Of a stretch of DNA of 64,000 nt, positions 22,901 through 34,856 are shown in pieces; position 1 is the stretch's first letter, and the number at the start of each line of letters is the position of its first letter. Origin of the DNA: Avena insularis (lineage: Eukaryota; Streptophyta; Magnoliopsida; Poales; Poaceae); contig CM042694.1 in assembly GCA_023614405.1 (NCBI GenBank), positions 91,619,285 to 91,683,284 of the forward strand, given 5' to 3'. Below the pieces are notes generated by a model. That model was not told where the DNA came from. It saw nothing but the letters and a program-made list of their open reading frames with translations, and did not search any database. The translations under genes and the position numbers were made by a program.

Positions 22901-24183
22901 TATAAGATACCAGTTATCAACCTACCAACATGTTTTTAAATAAAATGCAATGCCCAGCCAATTTGGTGGCAATACATTACAGGTTCACTGTTTCACATTT
23001 GAGCACTCTCCTTGTAAACAGTGTTAGTTTTTGAATATCAGCTTGATTAGGATAAGAGGAAAAACTTCTGCATTATCACCATTGATCTTTCTAGCGAACA
23101 AACTATATTGATAAGCAAGACTAAAAGAATTAACGTCCACTTTGATTCTCATCTCTAGTATAGTCCAAGAATGCAGTACTTTACAGTACTATGAATCTAA
23201 TATAGGATGGGCTTTCCGCTTCATGAGAAATGGATACGCAAATCTGTTGCATGTTCTCTAAATATATACGACAAGCTTTCATGTATAATTCTAGTGCAGC
23301 TTTTAATCTCAGCGGAAGTCTAGTCATCGTTGCCAATCCTTGTCGACACTACCCTGAATAGATACTGATCATATGTCCCTTTTATTCCTGTTCCATCTAG
23401 TTATAATCAGGTCTCGTTCAGATGTCAGTTTCCTAATATGTTCTACTTTATAGCTACTGCCTACCGATATGAAATGTAGGCTCCTTTCCTGCATATAGGG
23501 GGACCATGTTTGTGCTTTTGCATCATCAAGAAAGTCGAGGGCACCGGACCTGACATCCATTTGAGCACTGGACGCATTTTTCTTTTCTTGCCTCTCATTC
23601 TAAAATAACCCCTGTACAAGAAAACTTTCAGTCTGGAACACATTGTGGTAATCCAAATGAAACTGTTGGCATGCCGCATGTAGAGGATACAATATATTTT
23701 GTTGAATATAATGCATATGCGCCATAGGTTATGTGCTAAATTTAATATGCATCAAGTGCTCAGCATTGCAAAGCCACATGACGCCAAATGAGATGCTGAA
23801 CAGATTACATTATTGCATTTCAAGAGTGTTCTGAATATACACAAGTGCACACGTAGTTTCTCCCTCTTACAACTCATCCAAGGTTCCTCCTGGACTTGTG
23901 CAGAACAGGTATTGCATATATAGCAAACGTTGCGGTCCGAAAGGAGGAACGCCGAAAAGGAATTGCCAAGATGCTCGTCGCGGAAGCCGAGGCACGAGCA
24001 AGGAGCTGGGGATGCCGGTCCGTGGCCCTGCACTGTGATGTGAGTAACCTCGCCGCGCTGCGGCTGTACAAAAGCCAAGGTTACAAAAGCATCCGCGTAC
24101 CAGAAGACGCCAAGTGGCCGGCTCCTAAGATAGCTGAAGGAGTGCAATACGACTTCATGATGAAGCTTGTGCGCAAGAGTTAG
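19978..24183 (+). CDS. GNAT-family N-acetyltransferase, probably plastid-targeted, 3 exons
   Basis: Exons: 19978-20107, 20516-20915, 23904-24183 (269 aa; phases agree, GT-AG throughout). An alternative in-frame acceptor at 20447 would add 23 residues. The first 43 residues are Ser/Pro/Arg-rich with almost no acidic residues, as in chloroplast transit peptides. The body matches plant GNATs. Exon 2 gives VRDARLEDCWEVADTHCGSF and FAVPPGCTRTCLVAVN. Exon 3 gives motif A, IANVAVRKEERRKGIAKML, with the R-x-x-G-x-A acetyl-CoA site, then ALHCDVSNLAALRLYKSQGY, the usual motif B helix. Such enzymes acetylate N-termini or lysines of plastid proteins; the exact substrate cannot be read. Intron 2 (about 3 kb) holds a diverged duplication. 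Head to head with DCP2. Confidence 0.92.
22064..22553 (+). repeat. Diverged tandem duplication in GNAT intron 2
   Basis: CATGTGGTAAACTCCCCAGA at 22064 recurs at 22271. Both units then share ATTACCTAGTAT, GTTCCAG, TGCATAGTCGATTTAGTCAT and a TGTGTTTCAGTTTC ending, with the second unit longer by insertions. It looks like an old direct duplication of about 205-280 bp, with no element ends seen. Confidence 0.85.
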
Positions 24184-24308
24184 GCTGTACTGTACAGTTC
24201 CAGAGTAGCCGTGAAAACCGGGATCTGTAGATGCTTCAGCGATGCTGTGTAGATACTACAGAGATGATGTGTAGATACTGCAGAGAAGCCCAGGAAGGAC
24301 TCTACTCA

Positions 24309-24499
24309 TGTATAGCAGTTGATGTATAGCAGATGTGACGGTGTATATCATACAAGAGCTACAGAATGTTGTTTAAAAAAAAAGGCCTAAGGATGTCGAG
24401 ACTCTTGGAATGTATAGCAGTTGATGTGTAGCAGATGGTACATTGTATATCATATAAGAGCTACAGTATATTGTTTCAAAAAGGCATAAGGATGTCAAG
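24309..24499 (+). repeat. Tandem duplication of about 100 bp 3' of GNAT
   Basis: TGTATAGCAGTTGATGT at 24309 recurs at 24411, each followed by GTATATCATA, AAGAGCTACAG and AAGGATGTC in the same order. It begins about 125 bp after the GNAT stop and may lie in its 3' UTR. Short repeats of TGTGTAGATACT occur just before it. Confidence 0.85.
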
Positions 24500-27193
24500 G
24501 GACCTCATTTCTTCAGATGAGCTGACCCAGATAACTCCTGGCAAGTAGTCCAGGAGCAAAAGAAAAATCTTTCAGCTTCCATGCTTCCCTATTACTGTCG
24601 TGTTTCATTGCAGAGTTTATTCAGTTATTACATGGAGGGCTCTTTTTTCAACTGGCAAGCCTGCCGGTTCAAATATGTGTCTTCTGCTCTCGACCGTGGA
24701 ACCGTAAGGTATGACCTGTGAACCGTACATTGTTTCTGCATAATTTGAGCTTACTTTTTTCTTGTGCAGCAACACGGAACATGAACCCTAAAAGGATGAT
24801 GCGCCCTGGGACTGATGCGTGTCAACAGAGAGGGTGGCAGTACCATCTATCTATCTATCACTACTAGGTGGCATAGTGGTCTCCTTTATGATGTTCTTGA
24901 CACCAACCAGGTACGTACTCGTAAACGTAACGGCCCCCCTTTTCCCCTTCTGAACTGTATGGTTGTTGGAGCATTGCTGAATGCTGATGATGCCTGTGTA
25001 GTGTAGAGCCTGCCCTGCCCTGCCGATTCCGTTTGAGGGAGGAGATGGGGGAGAGATTTTGCTGTTGGGTGGGTGGGATGGAACTGAAGAACATGTCACA
25101 TGGGACGCATGCACGCAGGCACGCACGAACTGTCCTGGAAGGGGGAGGCTCAGAGCAGCTGGGTCATCATCTCCACACCACACCACACCACACCACCACC
25201 GCACCAGCACAGCAGGTGAGATGAGATGAGATGGTTGGATCCGCGCATAATGCATGTGAGCTCAACGAATTTCTAACGCTATTTATATGCGCCTCCCCTT
25301 TCGTTTGTGCTTGTGCCCGGCATTATGCAGTACACGTAACCTTGGCTTCCAGATTCAGATCGGGTTGAACTCGACTTTCTTTTTTCCCTGGTGGAATATT
25401 ATTGCTCCGCACATGGATACTGCTGTAGCTCGGTTGGAGAAATGGCCCGAGTGTGCAAACATTATTGTTGCTCTTCTACATACCCTTAATCTTGAGTTTT
25501 TGTTGGAAAGGAAAAAAAAAAACTCGACTGTTTTAGGCCCCATTGTAATACAGGAGAACACGTATTCATGCAAGGAATGGGCCGTCTTATGTGAAGTTCT
25601 GTGATCCAGACAAAACCCTGGCATGTGACTAACACCCTTTGTCAGCAACTGGAGTGAACATGGTCTTGCTTGACTTGACTTCCCATGTGCCGGTAATCCT
25701 TTTTCCAAAATGACTGGCGAAATATTTGCCTCGCTCCATTGTTTGGGAAAGAGTGAAAAACAACCAAAACTAAAACAGGAAAGATAAAACAAACAAAACT
25801 AAGTGGTAATATAACATCTCTCTTGTTTGAAATTGGCTAGATCGGCATTGTGGGGCATTCTTCGCTGAATTTCCCTAACCCCCAGCAGTGTTGTCTCTCT
25901 CCTTCCATAATGCATCCACCGTTCGTCGACCGAATTTTCTGCCTTCCATTTTTTTTTTTGCGTGCTAGCATGAGTGAACAGAGGTTTACTCGATCATTGC
26001 TGCGAGCCTAAAGAACTCCGAGGCACGTACTGATATTTTTGTTTAATAAGATTGGTTTCTAGCTAAAAGAAAATACACGAAAATCCCGAGTATAGTTTGA
26101 CCGGGACCATTGACATCTCTGCGCCGATGGAAATCCCGAGGCAAACAAAAAATCTACCAAAAAAATATAATATATAAACCAATTTAATACTCATAATGGA
26201 GTACTACTAAAGTCACCGGCGATCGCCGGTTCTCTGTACGGGCCACAGGCGGTGCGGTCGCCGTGTCGGTGGCCGACGCTCCTCCCACCTCCCGGCCGAC
26301 GCTCCTCCCACATCGCCATCACCGCGTCACCAGCACCTGGTGAGCTGTGCCGCAAAAACAAAAATCTTGCCCCAGTAGTGAGTAGTCTTTCTCGCTCGCG
26401 TTTGTGCAGCACGTACTCCTGCCATGCCACCCCCCACATGAGCCGACCGACCGACGCTGTGGAGCTCACTCCTTTCGCTTTCCCGTGTCTACACTTTCTC
26501 ATGCTTTCCCATTCTGTACCAAGCAGAACTAGTGTTTTTTTCCCTTTTCGCTAGGCTACAAGATTGTTTGTTTATTTTATTATTTCACTTGGCCGACATT
26601 TTCTTACCATGACTATCATGTGTCTGTAAAATGATTTTTTTTTCTTTGTGCGGGTGCCAGTAAAAAAAATTACTCACATGTGGGGTGTCAGCTAGATTTG
26701 AGTTTTTATTTTTACCCCCCTGGCAATTGGTAAATTAAATTGATGCGATATTAGGATTTTGTTTCTTGCCATTTCTCCAAGGCGACCATAAATAAACAAC
26801 CTAAAGACTGGAAGATTCTCCTTTTGCTTTGTTTATACGTCCCGCATAACACAAATCAGTAGATTAGTAGCTGGCCACAAGGACCAGAATAATGGAGTCA
26901 TGGTGCACATGCAACCATCGTGATCCCATGTTTCCCCATTTTTCTTTTATGTACTTTTTCTTTTCTCAAATTTTCAAACCATTTCTTTTCTTGGTCGAGC
27001 ATGCGATCCCAGATATGCCTTGACCAGCTTTCATTCATCACCTAATGGCCACCTACCTACTAGTAGTACTCGGCTCTCGTATATGGTCAATAATGATGGT
27101 GCAACAACGCAGGAGGAGTATCTTAGAAGCAATACGTGCATCCACAAAGGTACAATGTGCATGTCCAATGCAGGTAGAGGAAATTGTTAACTA
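24500..27193. other. Intergenic DNA, no gene seen
   Basis: About 2.7 kb with only short, domain-free ORFs. It holds small simple repeats: (CTAT)n at about 24846-24860, a CACAC/CACCA tract at 25170-25205, GAGAT repeats at about 25216-25231, and poly-A or poly-T runs. Base composition alternates between AT-rich and moderately GC-rich. I see no LTR ends, TIRs or coding homology. Confidence 0.6.
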
Positions 27194-27348
27194 CTCTCTC
27201 CGTTTCAAAATATAAGACGTTTTAGCTTTGTGAATGAAGTCTATCTAGACCTCTTTTAGAGTTTAGGTTCTAAACCTAACCACTAAAAGAGGTCTAGATA
27301 CACTACTTTCACAAAGATAAAACATCTTATATTTTAAAACGGAGGGAG
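27194..27348. mobile_element. Stowaway-type MITE (155 bp)
   Basis: The ends CTCTCTCCGTTTCAAAATATAAG and its near-perfect complement form a hairpin over the whole length. The inner arms TTTAGCTTTGTGAA and CTAGACCTCTTTTAG are also inverted. TA flanks both ends. The type (Thalos/Athos-like) is assigned from memory. Confidence 0.93.
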
Positions 27349-28876
27349 TAATTCAGTTTATGACAAATTAACAGGCTAGGCTAGCTTTGCTGTTAACTAC
27401 TAATACGTTTTGACAAGCTGGAATTGCAAGAGCTCACCTGCGCGATTAGCAAGTTTCAACGGCAGCTGTGACACTAATTAAACAAACACCAGAAGATAGC
27501 TATAGGTAGCGTCCGTTCTGCCCTAGTGCGTCCGACGTGGCGACGGCGACCGGTTGGCGGCTTGTGCCAGCTGGAAAGGCTGCCAGTGGCACGTCGGATT
27601 CAGGGGGACGATGCCAGGTCAGTATTACAGGAGGTCACAACTCACGAATTGATTAGGCAACTAGTACCACCGTGCAGGATCCAGGAACCGCTGTAAAGCT
27701 AATTAAGTTGCTTCCAGCATCTCTGCTCTCGTTCGGCGTTCCTGCACGCAATTCCAGCGCTATTTAGCGCGACGTAACATTTGGTTCGAAAACGACCAGT
27801 TTTTCACTCGCGGTCCTAGACCGAATTTTCGCAATTGGCCAAAATTTAAACAAACAGGACGAAATTAAGATGAATATATGCGATTTCATTAAAATATAGG
27901 CGAGTTCATACATATTATGTCAAATTCGGACATATACCCGAATTTTGACTGCAGCAGGCTAAGAAAAACTTAAAAAATATATAGAGTTAAACTAATACAA
28001 ATGCCGATGTCGCCGATGTCGATGCCCAACGCCGTTCACATGCCAAAGTGGAGGTAGAACGACATGTAGTCGGCGTCATGGGTCCTATTGTCGCCGTCGT
28101 CATCGCTCGGCGGCTGCGGTGGCCGGGAGTTGCCCTAGCCGGCGTCACCGCAGTGCCACGGCTGCGATGAGGGTCTGAACTAGTCATCGTCGAGGACGAT
28201 GAGCGGCGCGCCTTGGTAGGCACGCTGGTGGTGAGTGTCGCGTGCAGCCTGGCGCTCGGCCTGCTCATGGAGATGGCGAACGCGGTCGGCCTACACCAGG
28301 CGCACACGTCGGTGGCCGACATGGGCGACACGTCGTTGAGGGGCAGCTCCATGGCCATTCTCAAGACAAACGCGTCCTCGTCGACGGGGACGACCCAGTC
28401 CATCGGCTCGGTCTTCGGCGCGTGAAGGTGCCCACTCGGAAGTGACGACGCGCGGCGCTCGTTGATTACGACGCTACGAGCGCGGTGGTGACACCGCCTC
28501 GCGCTTCACTGGCCGGAACGACATGCTTCCTGGTGCCGAGCCAGACGAGCGGGACGCCGTTGTCGATGACGAGCCGGAGGAGCCACTTGCCATCCTCCTC
28601 GGCATCCAGCTGGACCCACGGTGCCGGGAGATCGATGGCGGCAAGCGGAGGGGGGGTAGCCGAGGCGCGGGTTGTCCACCGCGCTAATGTGCTCTAGGAT
28701 GACGGCGAGCGTGCGACTAGGCACGCTCCACCACCGTCGTCGTCCCGCTGAGTTGTTCCTCGGTGGCGGCGGGCCGGCACCATAGTAGGCGGCGAGCTAT
28801 TCCCCCCTTCGGTCGATGAAGAACAACTCCCAGTGAGCGAGATTCCCTGGGTCCTCGGCCAGGTCGGGGTCCTCCA

Positions 28877-30528
28877 TGAAGGAAATATGCCCTGAGAGGC
28901 AATAATAAAGTTGTTATTATGTATTCCTTATATATGATAGATGTTTATTTTGCATGCTATAATTGTATTGATAGGAAACATCAATAGATGTGTGTTTAAT
29001 AAACAAAAGGGTTCCTAGTTATGCCTCTCTTATAGACTAGCTTGTTGATTAACAAGATGATCAATGTTTCCTGATCATGGACATTAGATGTTGTTAATAA
29101 CAAGGTCACAACATTTGTGAAATGATGTGATGAACATTCATCCGAAGTATAGCATTACGATCAAGTCATTATGTTTATATTGCTATAACATCATACAAAG
29201 TAGTCTTAGTCCTTATACCATGAGATCATGTTAATTGCTAACACCGGAAGAGTATCTTGATAACATCAAACGTCACACCGTAACAGGGTGACCATAAAGG
29301 TGGGTTCAGTGCTATGAAGGTGTTATGTTGAGGCTCATGGATCAAGAGTGGAATTTGTCAATCCCGATGACGGATAGATATACTCTAGGCCCTCTCGGTG
29401 ATATCACATTAAGATAGCTTGCAAGCAAGTGATGTGATCACTAGAATGTTATATCACGGAACGAAAAGAGTGCATGTCGAACGAGATCAAACTAGGTATT
29501 TGGATACCGATGATCGAATCTCGGACATGTATTATATCATGAGACAATGGGATTAAATTGCCGACGTTAAAGGTTCTCACGATCACGAAGTCATCGTTGA
29601 ATATGCAGGAGTCGAGATGGATCTCAAGTCCCGCTCGATTATTGATCCGAGAGGAGTCTCAATCATGTCTGCATTATTCGTGAACCGTAGGGGTGACACA
29701 CTTAAGGGTTGCGGACACCATTTAGGAGCACATATGTTCCGCATAAAAGGTTTGCAAAGCGCAGGAAATGTTTTGATAGAAACAGGAATTGTTTCGATAG
29801 AAACCGGAATTGTTTGGTGAAATTGCGAAAGTGGTTCTGCATGTGATATTGAAATGTTGCAAGGGGTTTTATGTGAATGTTTGTTAATTAAAGTAATTAA
29901 CAAAATTCTGAATAAAATAAATAAAAGAGTTTTATTAATTGAGAGTTGCATTTAATTTGGTGGAAATTAAATACATGTGAGTGGGATTTTGGGTGGAGGC
30001 CATGTTTATGTGAGTGAAGATTCACCACATGAATGAAGGAGGGGAGGAGTCCCCTCCCTCATGCGCCGGCTATGGGAGGGGAGGGGTATTCCTCCCTCCT
30101 ATATAAAGCCCCCCTCTCCCCTCTCACAAACCACACCTCCTCGTGAAGGATCTCTCTCCCCCTCTAGATATTCCCCCATGGTCTCGGATTAGCGAGATAC
30201 ATGTTCCCGGTGGCCTTGCGTCTGGAAGGAGTTGCTGCTTCCGCTGATTCACTGGAGCGAGGAGGTGGAGGTTGTCCGGTGGCTTGAACGTGTGTGCGAG
30301 GACGGATGCGCTGCTGATTTGCGGCGCTCGGACTTCCACACGATCTTGAGATCGGCAAGTATACGACTACATCAACCACGAGTTCCTACTCGTTAACAAA
30401 ACTCGTTGTCTTCGAGGGTAAGTTCTCTATGGATGTATGTCCACCCGTTGCTCTGTATCTAGTAGATAGATCTTGGCGTATAGTTCTCATCGTAGGAATT
30501 TTTTTGTTTTCTATGTCATGACCCAACA
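28877..30528 (+). repeat. 5' LTR of BARE/Angela element (1652 bp)
   Basis: TG...CA ends (TGAAGGAAATA to ACCCAACA). A TATATAAAG box is at about 30100. Aligns end to end with the 3' LTR. Confidence 0.95.
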
Positions 30529-30541
30529 GTGGTATGAGTCG
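30529..30541 (+). promoter_or_regulatory. Mutated primer binding site of BARE/Angela element
   Basis: GTGGTATGAGTCG directly after the LTR. The usual site is TGGTATCAGAGC, so three bases near its 3' end differ. Priming by initiator tRNA-Met may be weakened. Confidence 0.75.
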
Positions 30542-31581
30542 ATCTATGCGTAGGTGCTTTGCACGGTAGTACACATATGTTTATATGTGGGCGATGATCA
30601 TGTTATTGCATCTTCTATGTACTTTGGATATTAGTGGCATAGTGGGATGAAGCGGCCCGGACCAATCTTACATGTCATCGTACATGAGACCGGTTCCACG
30701 ACTAACATGCAACTAGTTTTGCATAAGTGGCTAGCGGGTGTCTGTCTCTCCTACTATAGTCAATATCTGATTTACAACGAGTTGCTAATAACTTGGTTAT
30801 CCTCGTTGTGGTTCATGTTCGTAGGTAAGACCGGTTCTATCTCCGAAAGCCCTAAGCCACGTAAAACTTGCAATTGATAAATTAGAGGTGTCTAGTTTAG
30901 ATCGCTGCTGGGCTAGTGTCTTGATATGGTATTGTTGTAAGTAGATGTATGATAGATACTCTTACAACTCACTTAACGTGTAAGTTTTATAGACCTTGTC
31001 CTTACACACAAAGGAATGATAGAGATCATACCACGATGCAAATGATAGAGATCAAATGCATGGACCATATCACCTCACTTCACACATTAGATGTTAGCAT
31101 CTTATATTGCTAGTTTGGCGCTTTTGGTAGCATTATAAGATGATCCCTCATTTAGATATTAAGATAAAATGTGTTCTTCCTTAAGTATGCACCGTTTTGT
31201 GGATCGTGTTTTGAGGCATCACGTGATGATCGGGTGTTCTCGACTCTACGCTTTCATACAACGGGTGTAAGACAGTTTTACACACGTGAATACTAAGGTT
31301 CTTACTTGACGAGCCTAGCATGTACAGACATGGCCTCGAAACACGGACCAAAAGGTTAGGCATTAGTCATATAGTTGATATGATGCCCATATAGATGCTC
31401 GCCTTTGAAGCTACACCGACTCACGTGATGATCGGACTTGGTGTAGTGGATTTGGTTCATGTAATCACCAAAAGGACACGGGGGATGTCGTTTTTTAGTG
31501 GGAGTTCATTAGTAATTTGGATTAGTTGAACTCAATCTATCATAAACTTAGTCTAAATATATTTTACAAATTTTGTTGTAG

Positions 31582-32460
31582 ATGGCACCACCTGCTTTTT
31601 ATTTCAATGTGTTCATGGAGAAAGAGAAGCTTGCTGGGAATGGTAGCAACTTCACCAACTGGGCTATGAATTTGAGGATTTTCCTCACTGCTGCACAAAA
31701 GAAATATGTGCTAGAGGCGCCGCTAGGCCCCCCACCAGCTCCGGATGCCCCTGACGAGGAAAAGAACGTCTATATAACTCGTCAGGAGGACCACAACTTA
31801 GTTCATTGCGGCATACTGTATGGGCTAGAGCCAGAACTTCGAAAACATTTCGAAAATGGCTATGCCTTTGATACCATGGGAGAATTGAAAATGATTTTCG
31901 ATACCCATGCTGCCGTAGAGAGTTATAATGCTTCTGAAAAGTTCTTTAGCTGCATGATGGAAGAGAACAGCTCCGTTAGTGAGCATGTACTCAAAATGTC
32001 CGGCACGCCGATAAGCTTATGTCCTTGGGAATAACGATTCCCATTGACTTAGGCATACATCGTGTTCTCCAATCTCGCCACCTAGCTACAACAGCTTGTG
32101 ATGAACTATAATATGCAGGCATGAAGAAGTCTCTTCCCGAGCTTCACAATGCTTAAGACCGCAGAAGTGGATATTAGGAAAGAACATCAAGTGTTGATGA
32201 TCAATAAGACCACCGGTTTCAAGAAGGATAAGAAAGGCAAGCGTAAGGAAAGAAGGGCAAATCTGTTGTCATACGAAAAAGAAACCCCGAGCTGGCCCTA
32301 AGTCCGACACCGAAAAGTGCTACTATTACAAGGATCGCCATTGAAGCTAACTTCCCTAAGTATTTGGCGGACAAGAAGGCCGGCAAGGCAAACAAAGGTA
32401 TATGTGATATACATGTTATTGATGTGTACTTGACTAGTACTCGTAGTAGCACCTGGGTAT
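31582..32460 (+). pseudogene. gag: BARE/Angela gag, frameshifted
   Basis: The ORF starts at ATG 31582 (MAPPAFYFNVFMEKEKLAGN) with the typical BARE gag N-terminus, including FTNWAMNLRIFL at about residues 35-46. It loses frame near 32010. Later pieces of the same protein (VMNYNMQ, MLKTAEVDIRKEHQVLMINK) follow in other frames to about 32250, with basic residues before a damaged CCHC knuckle region near 32320. The capsid-forming protein cannot be made complete. Confidence 0.85.
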
Positions 32461-33578
32461 TTGATGCGGGATCGGTTGCTAATATATATAACTCGGTTCA
32501 GGGGCTGCGGAACAAGCGACAATTAGCAAGGGATGAGGTCACAATGCGGGTCAGCAATGGATCAAGAGTTGATGTGATCGCCATTTAACGCCGCCTCCAT
32601 ATGCCGTCGGGATTAGTTATAAACCTGAATAATTATTATTTGGTGCCAGCACTGAGCATGAACATTGTATCCGGATCGTGTTTGATGCAAAGTGGTTATT
32701 CGTTTAAGTCTGAAAACAATGGTTGTTCGATTTATATGAATAATATCTTTTATGGTCATGCACCTGTGTTGAATGGTTTATTTATGTTGGATCTTGATAG
32801 TAGTATTACGCATATTCATAATGTTGATGCTAAAAGGATTAAACTTGATAATGATATATCTGCATATATGTGGCACTGCCGTCTAGGTCATATTGGCGTT
32901 AAACGCATGAAGAAACTCCATTCTAATAGACTTTTGGAATCACTTGGTTTTGAATCATTTGATACATGTGAGCCATGCCTTATGGGCAAGATGACTAGAA
33001 CGCCATTTTCCGGTTCAATGGAACGGGCGACAGATTTATTGGAAGTCATACATACTGATGTGTGTGGACCAATGAGTGTGTCGGCGCGAGGTGGATATCG
33101 TTATTTTGTTACTTTCACGGATGATTTGAGTAGATACGGGTATATCTATTTGATGAAACATAAGTCTGAAACCTTTGAAAGGTTCAAAGAATTTCAGAAT
33201 GAAGTGGAAAATCATCGTAACAGAAAGATCAAATTTCTGCGGTCCGACTGTGGAGGAGAGTATCTTAGTTACGAGTTTAGCACACATATGAAAGACTGTG
33301 GAATAGTTTCACAACTCACGCCTGCCGGAACACCACAACGTAATGGTGTGTCAGAATGTCGTAATCGTACTTTATTGGATATGGTTCGATCTATGATGTC
33401 TCTGACTGACTTGCCATCGCTATTTTGGGGTTATGCACTGGAAACCGCTGCATTCACTTTAAATAGGGCACCATCTAAATCCGTTGAAAAGACACCGTAT
33501 GAATTATGGTTTGGAAACAAACCTAAGCTGTCATTTCTTAAAGTTTGGGGATGCGATGTTTATGTGAAGAAACTTTAA
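32364..33578 (+). pseudogene. pol: BARE/Angela protease and integrase segment
   Basis: 32364-32588 encodes the protease start, with WVFDAGSVANIYNS where D-T/S-G is expected (D-A-G here), so the active site is altered. After a stop near 32588, 32601-33578 (325 aa) encodes GAG-pre-integrase ([18 protein letters not shown], then C-x2-C) and the integrase core. The core shows the D of HTDVCGPM, the D of FLRSDCGGEY and the E of NGVSECRNRTLLDM. The frame ends at 33578 before the integrase C-terminal part, which continues in another frame to about 33790. Confidence 0.88.
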
Positions 33579-33815
33579 CCGGATAAACTCGAACCCAAAG
33601 CGGAAAAATGCGTCTTCATAGGATACCCTAAGGAAACGATTAGGTATACCTTCTATCACAGATCTGAGGGCAAGGTCTTTGTTGCCAAGAATGGATCCTT
33701 TCTTGAGAAGGAGTTTCTTGTGAAAGGTGTGAATAGTCGGAAGGTAGAACTCGAAGAGGTTATTGAACCTTCTCTTCATGAAATGGCGAGTAGATCTTTT
33801 AAACAGTGTTAAAAA

Positions 33816-34256
33816 GTGAGTGGGAGCAATGTGGCATTTCTGATATTATATGTGGATGACATATTATTGATTGGAAATGATATAGATCTTTTAAACAGTG
33901 TTAAAAGTTATCTAAACAGCAAATTTTCGATGAAGGACCTTGGTGAAGCTTCATATATATTAGGCATTAAAATCTATAGAGATAGATCAAGACGCCTAAT
34001 TAGGCTATCGCAGAGTACATACCTTGATAAGATATTAAAGAAGTTTAATATGGACGGAAGTAAGAAGGGGTACTTACCTATGTTGCAAGGCAAGACATTG
34101 AGTAAGACTCAAAGTCCGGCTACGGCGGAAGAAAGAGAGATAATGGATAAGATCCCCTATGCCTCAGCCATAGGCTCTATAATTTATGCCATGCTATGTA
34201 CAAGACCGGATGTGGCACATGCTATTAGTTTGACTAGTAGGTACCAATCAATCTGA
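33816..34256 (+). pseudogene. pol: BARE/Angela reverse transcriptase, C-terminal half only
   Basis: The ORF contains the RT catalytic YVDDILLIGND and the following conserved FSMKDLGEASYILGIKI and RPDVAHAIS segments. The N-terminal RT motifs are missing: integrase C-terminal sequence at about 33790 is joined almost directly to the YVDD region. The joint carries a copied stretch of 23 bases (see findings). The RT cannot be functional. Confidence 0.9.
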
Positions 34257-34442
34257 TCGAGTTGAACCTGGATAGCGGTCAAGAATATCCTTAAGTACTT
34301 GAGAAGAACTAAGGATATGTTTCTTGTATCTGAGGTGAAGAAGAGCTAGTCGCTAAGTGTTATGTCGATGCTAGCTTTGACACGATCCGGATGACTCTAA
34401 GTCTCAATCCGGATCGTATTTCTCTTGAGCGAAAGCAGTTAG

Positions 34443-34823
34443 TTGGAGGAGCTCCAAACAACCTGGTGGCTGGATCAACGACGAGGCGGAATATGTTCTC
34501 GCTCGGAAGCAACGCAGGAAGCGGTTTGGATGAAGGAGTTCATAACGGAACTAGGTGTGGTTCCTAGTGCGTTGGACCCAATGGTGATCTATTGTGACAA
34601 TAATGGAGCCATAGCCAACGCCAAGGAACCAAGGTCTCACAAGAATTCCAAGCATATTAAGCACCGGTTTCACTCCATCCGCGAGCATGTGAAGGATGGA
34701 GATATAAAGATTTGTAAAGTGCACATGGACCTGAATGTAGCAGATCCGTTGACTAAAGTACTCCCTAGGGCAAAACATCATCAACAACAGAACTCCATGG
34801 GTGTTAGATTTATCACTATATAA
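34443..34823 (+). pseudogene. pol: BARE/Angela RNase H domain
   Basis: The 126-aa ORF contains EAVWMKEFITELGVVPSA, the IYCDNNGAIANAKEPRSH region with the RNase H Asp, KHIKHRFHSIREHV, and the usual Copia ending LNVADPLTKVLP. It is separated from RT by about 190 bp with frame changes, including a damaged DADW-like segment near 34370. It ends close to the polypurine tract. Confidence 0.88.
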
Positions 34824-34841
34824 ACTAGATTATTGTCTCTA

Positions 34842-34856
34842 GTGCAAGTGGGAGAC
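34842..34856 (+). promoter_or_regulatory. Polypurine tract of BARE/Angela element
   Basis: GTGCAAGTGGGAGAC immediately before the 3' LTR. AAGTGGGAGA is the conserved tract of this family. Confidence 0.85.

Noticed and set aside
25170..25205. CACAC/CACCA tract as a regulatory or telomere-like repeat
   Set aside because: Short simple repeat without telomere unit and no linked feature.
25400..25480. Possible tRNA-like GTAGCTCGGTTGGAG stretch
   Set aside because: It resembles the D-arm word GCTCGGTTGG, but no T-arm GGTTCGA and no acceptor pairing were found at proper spacing.
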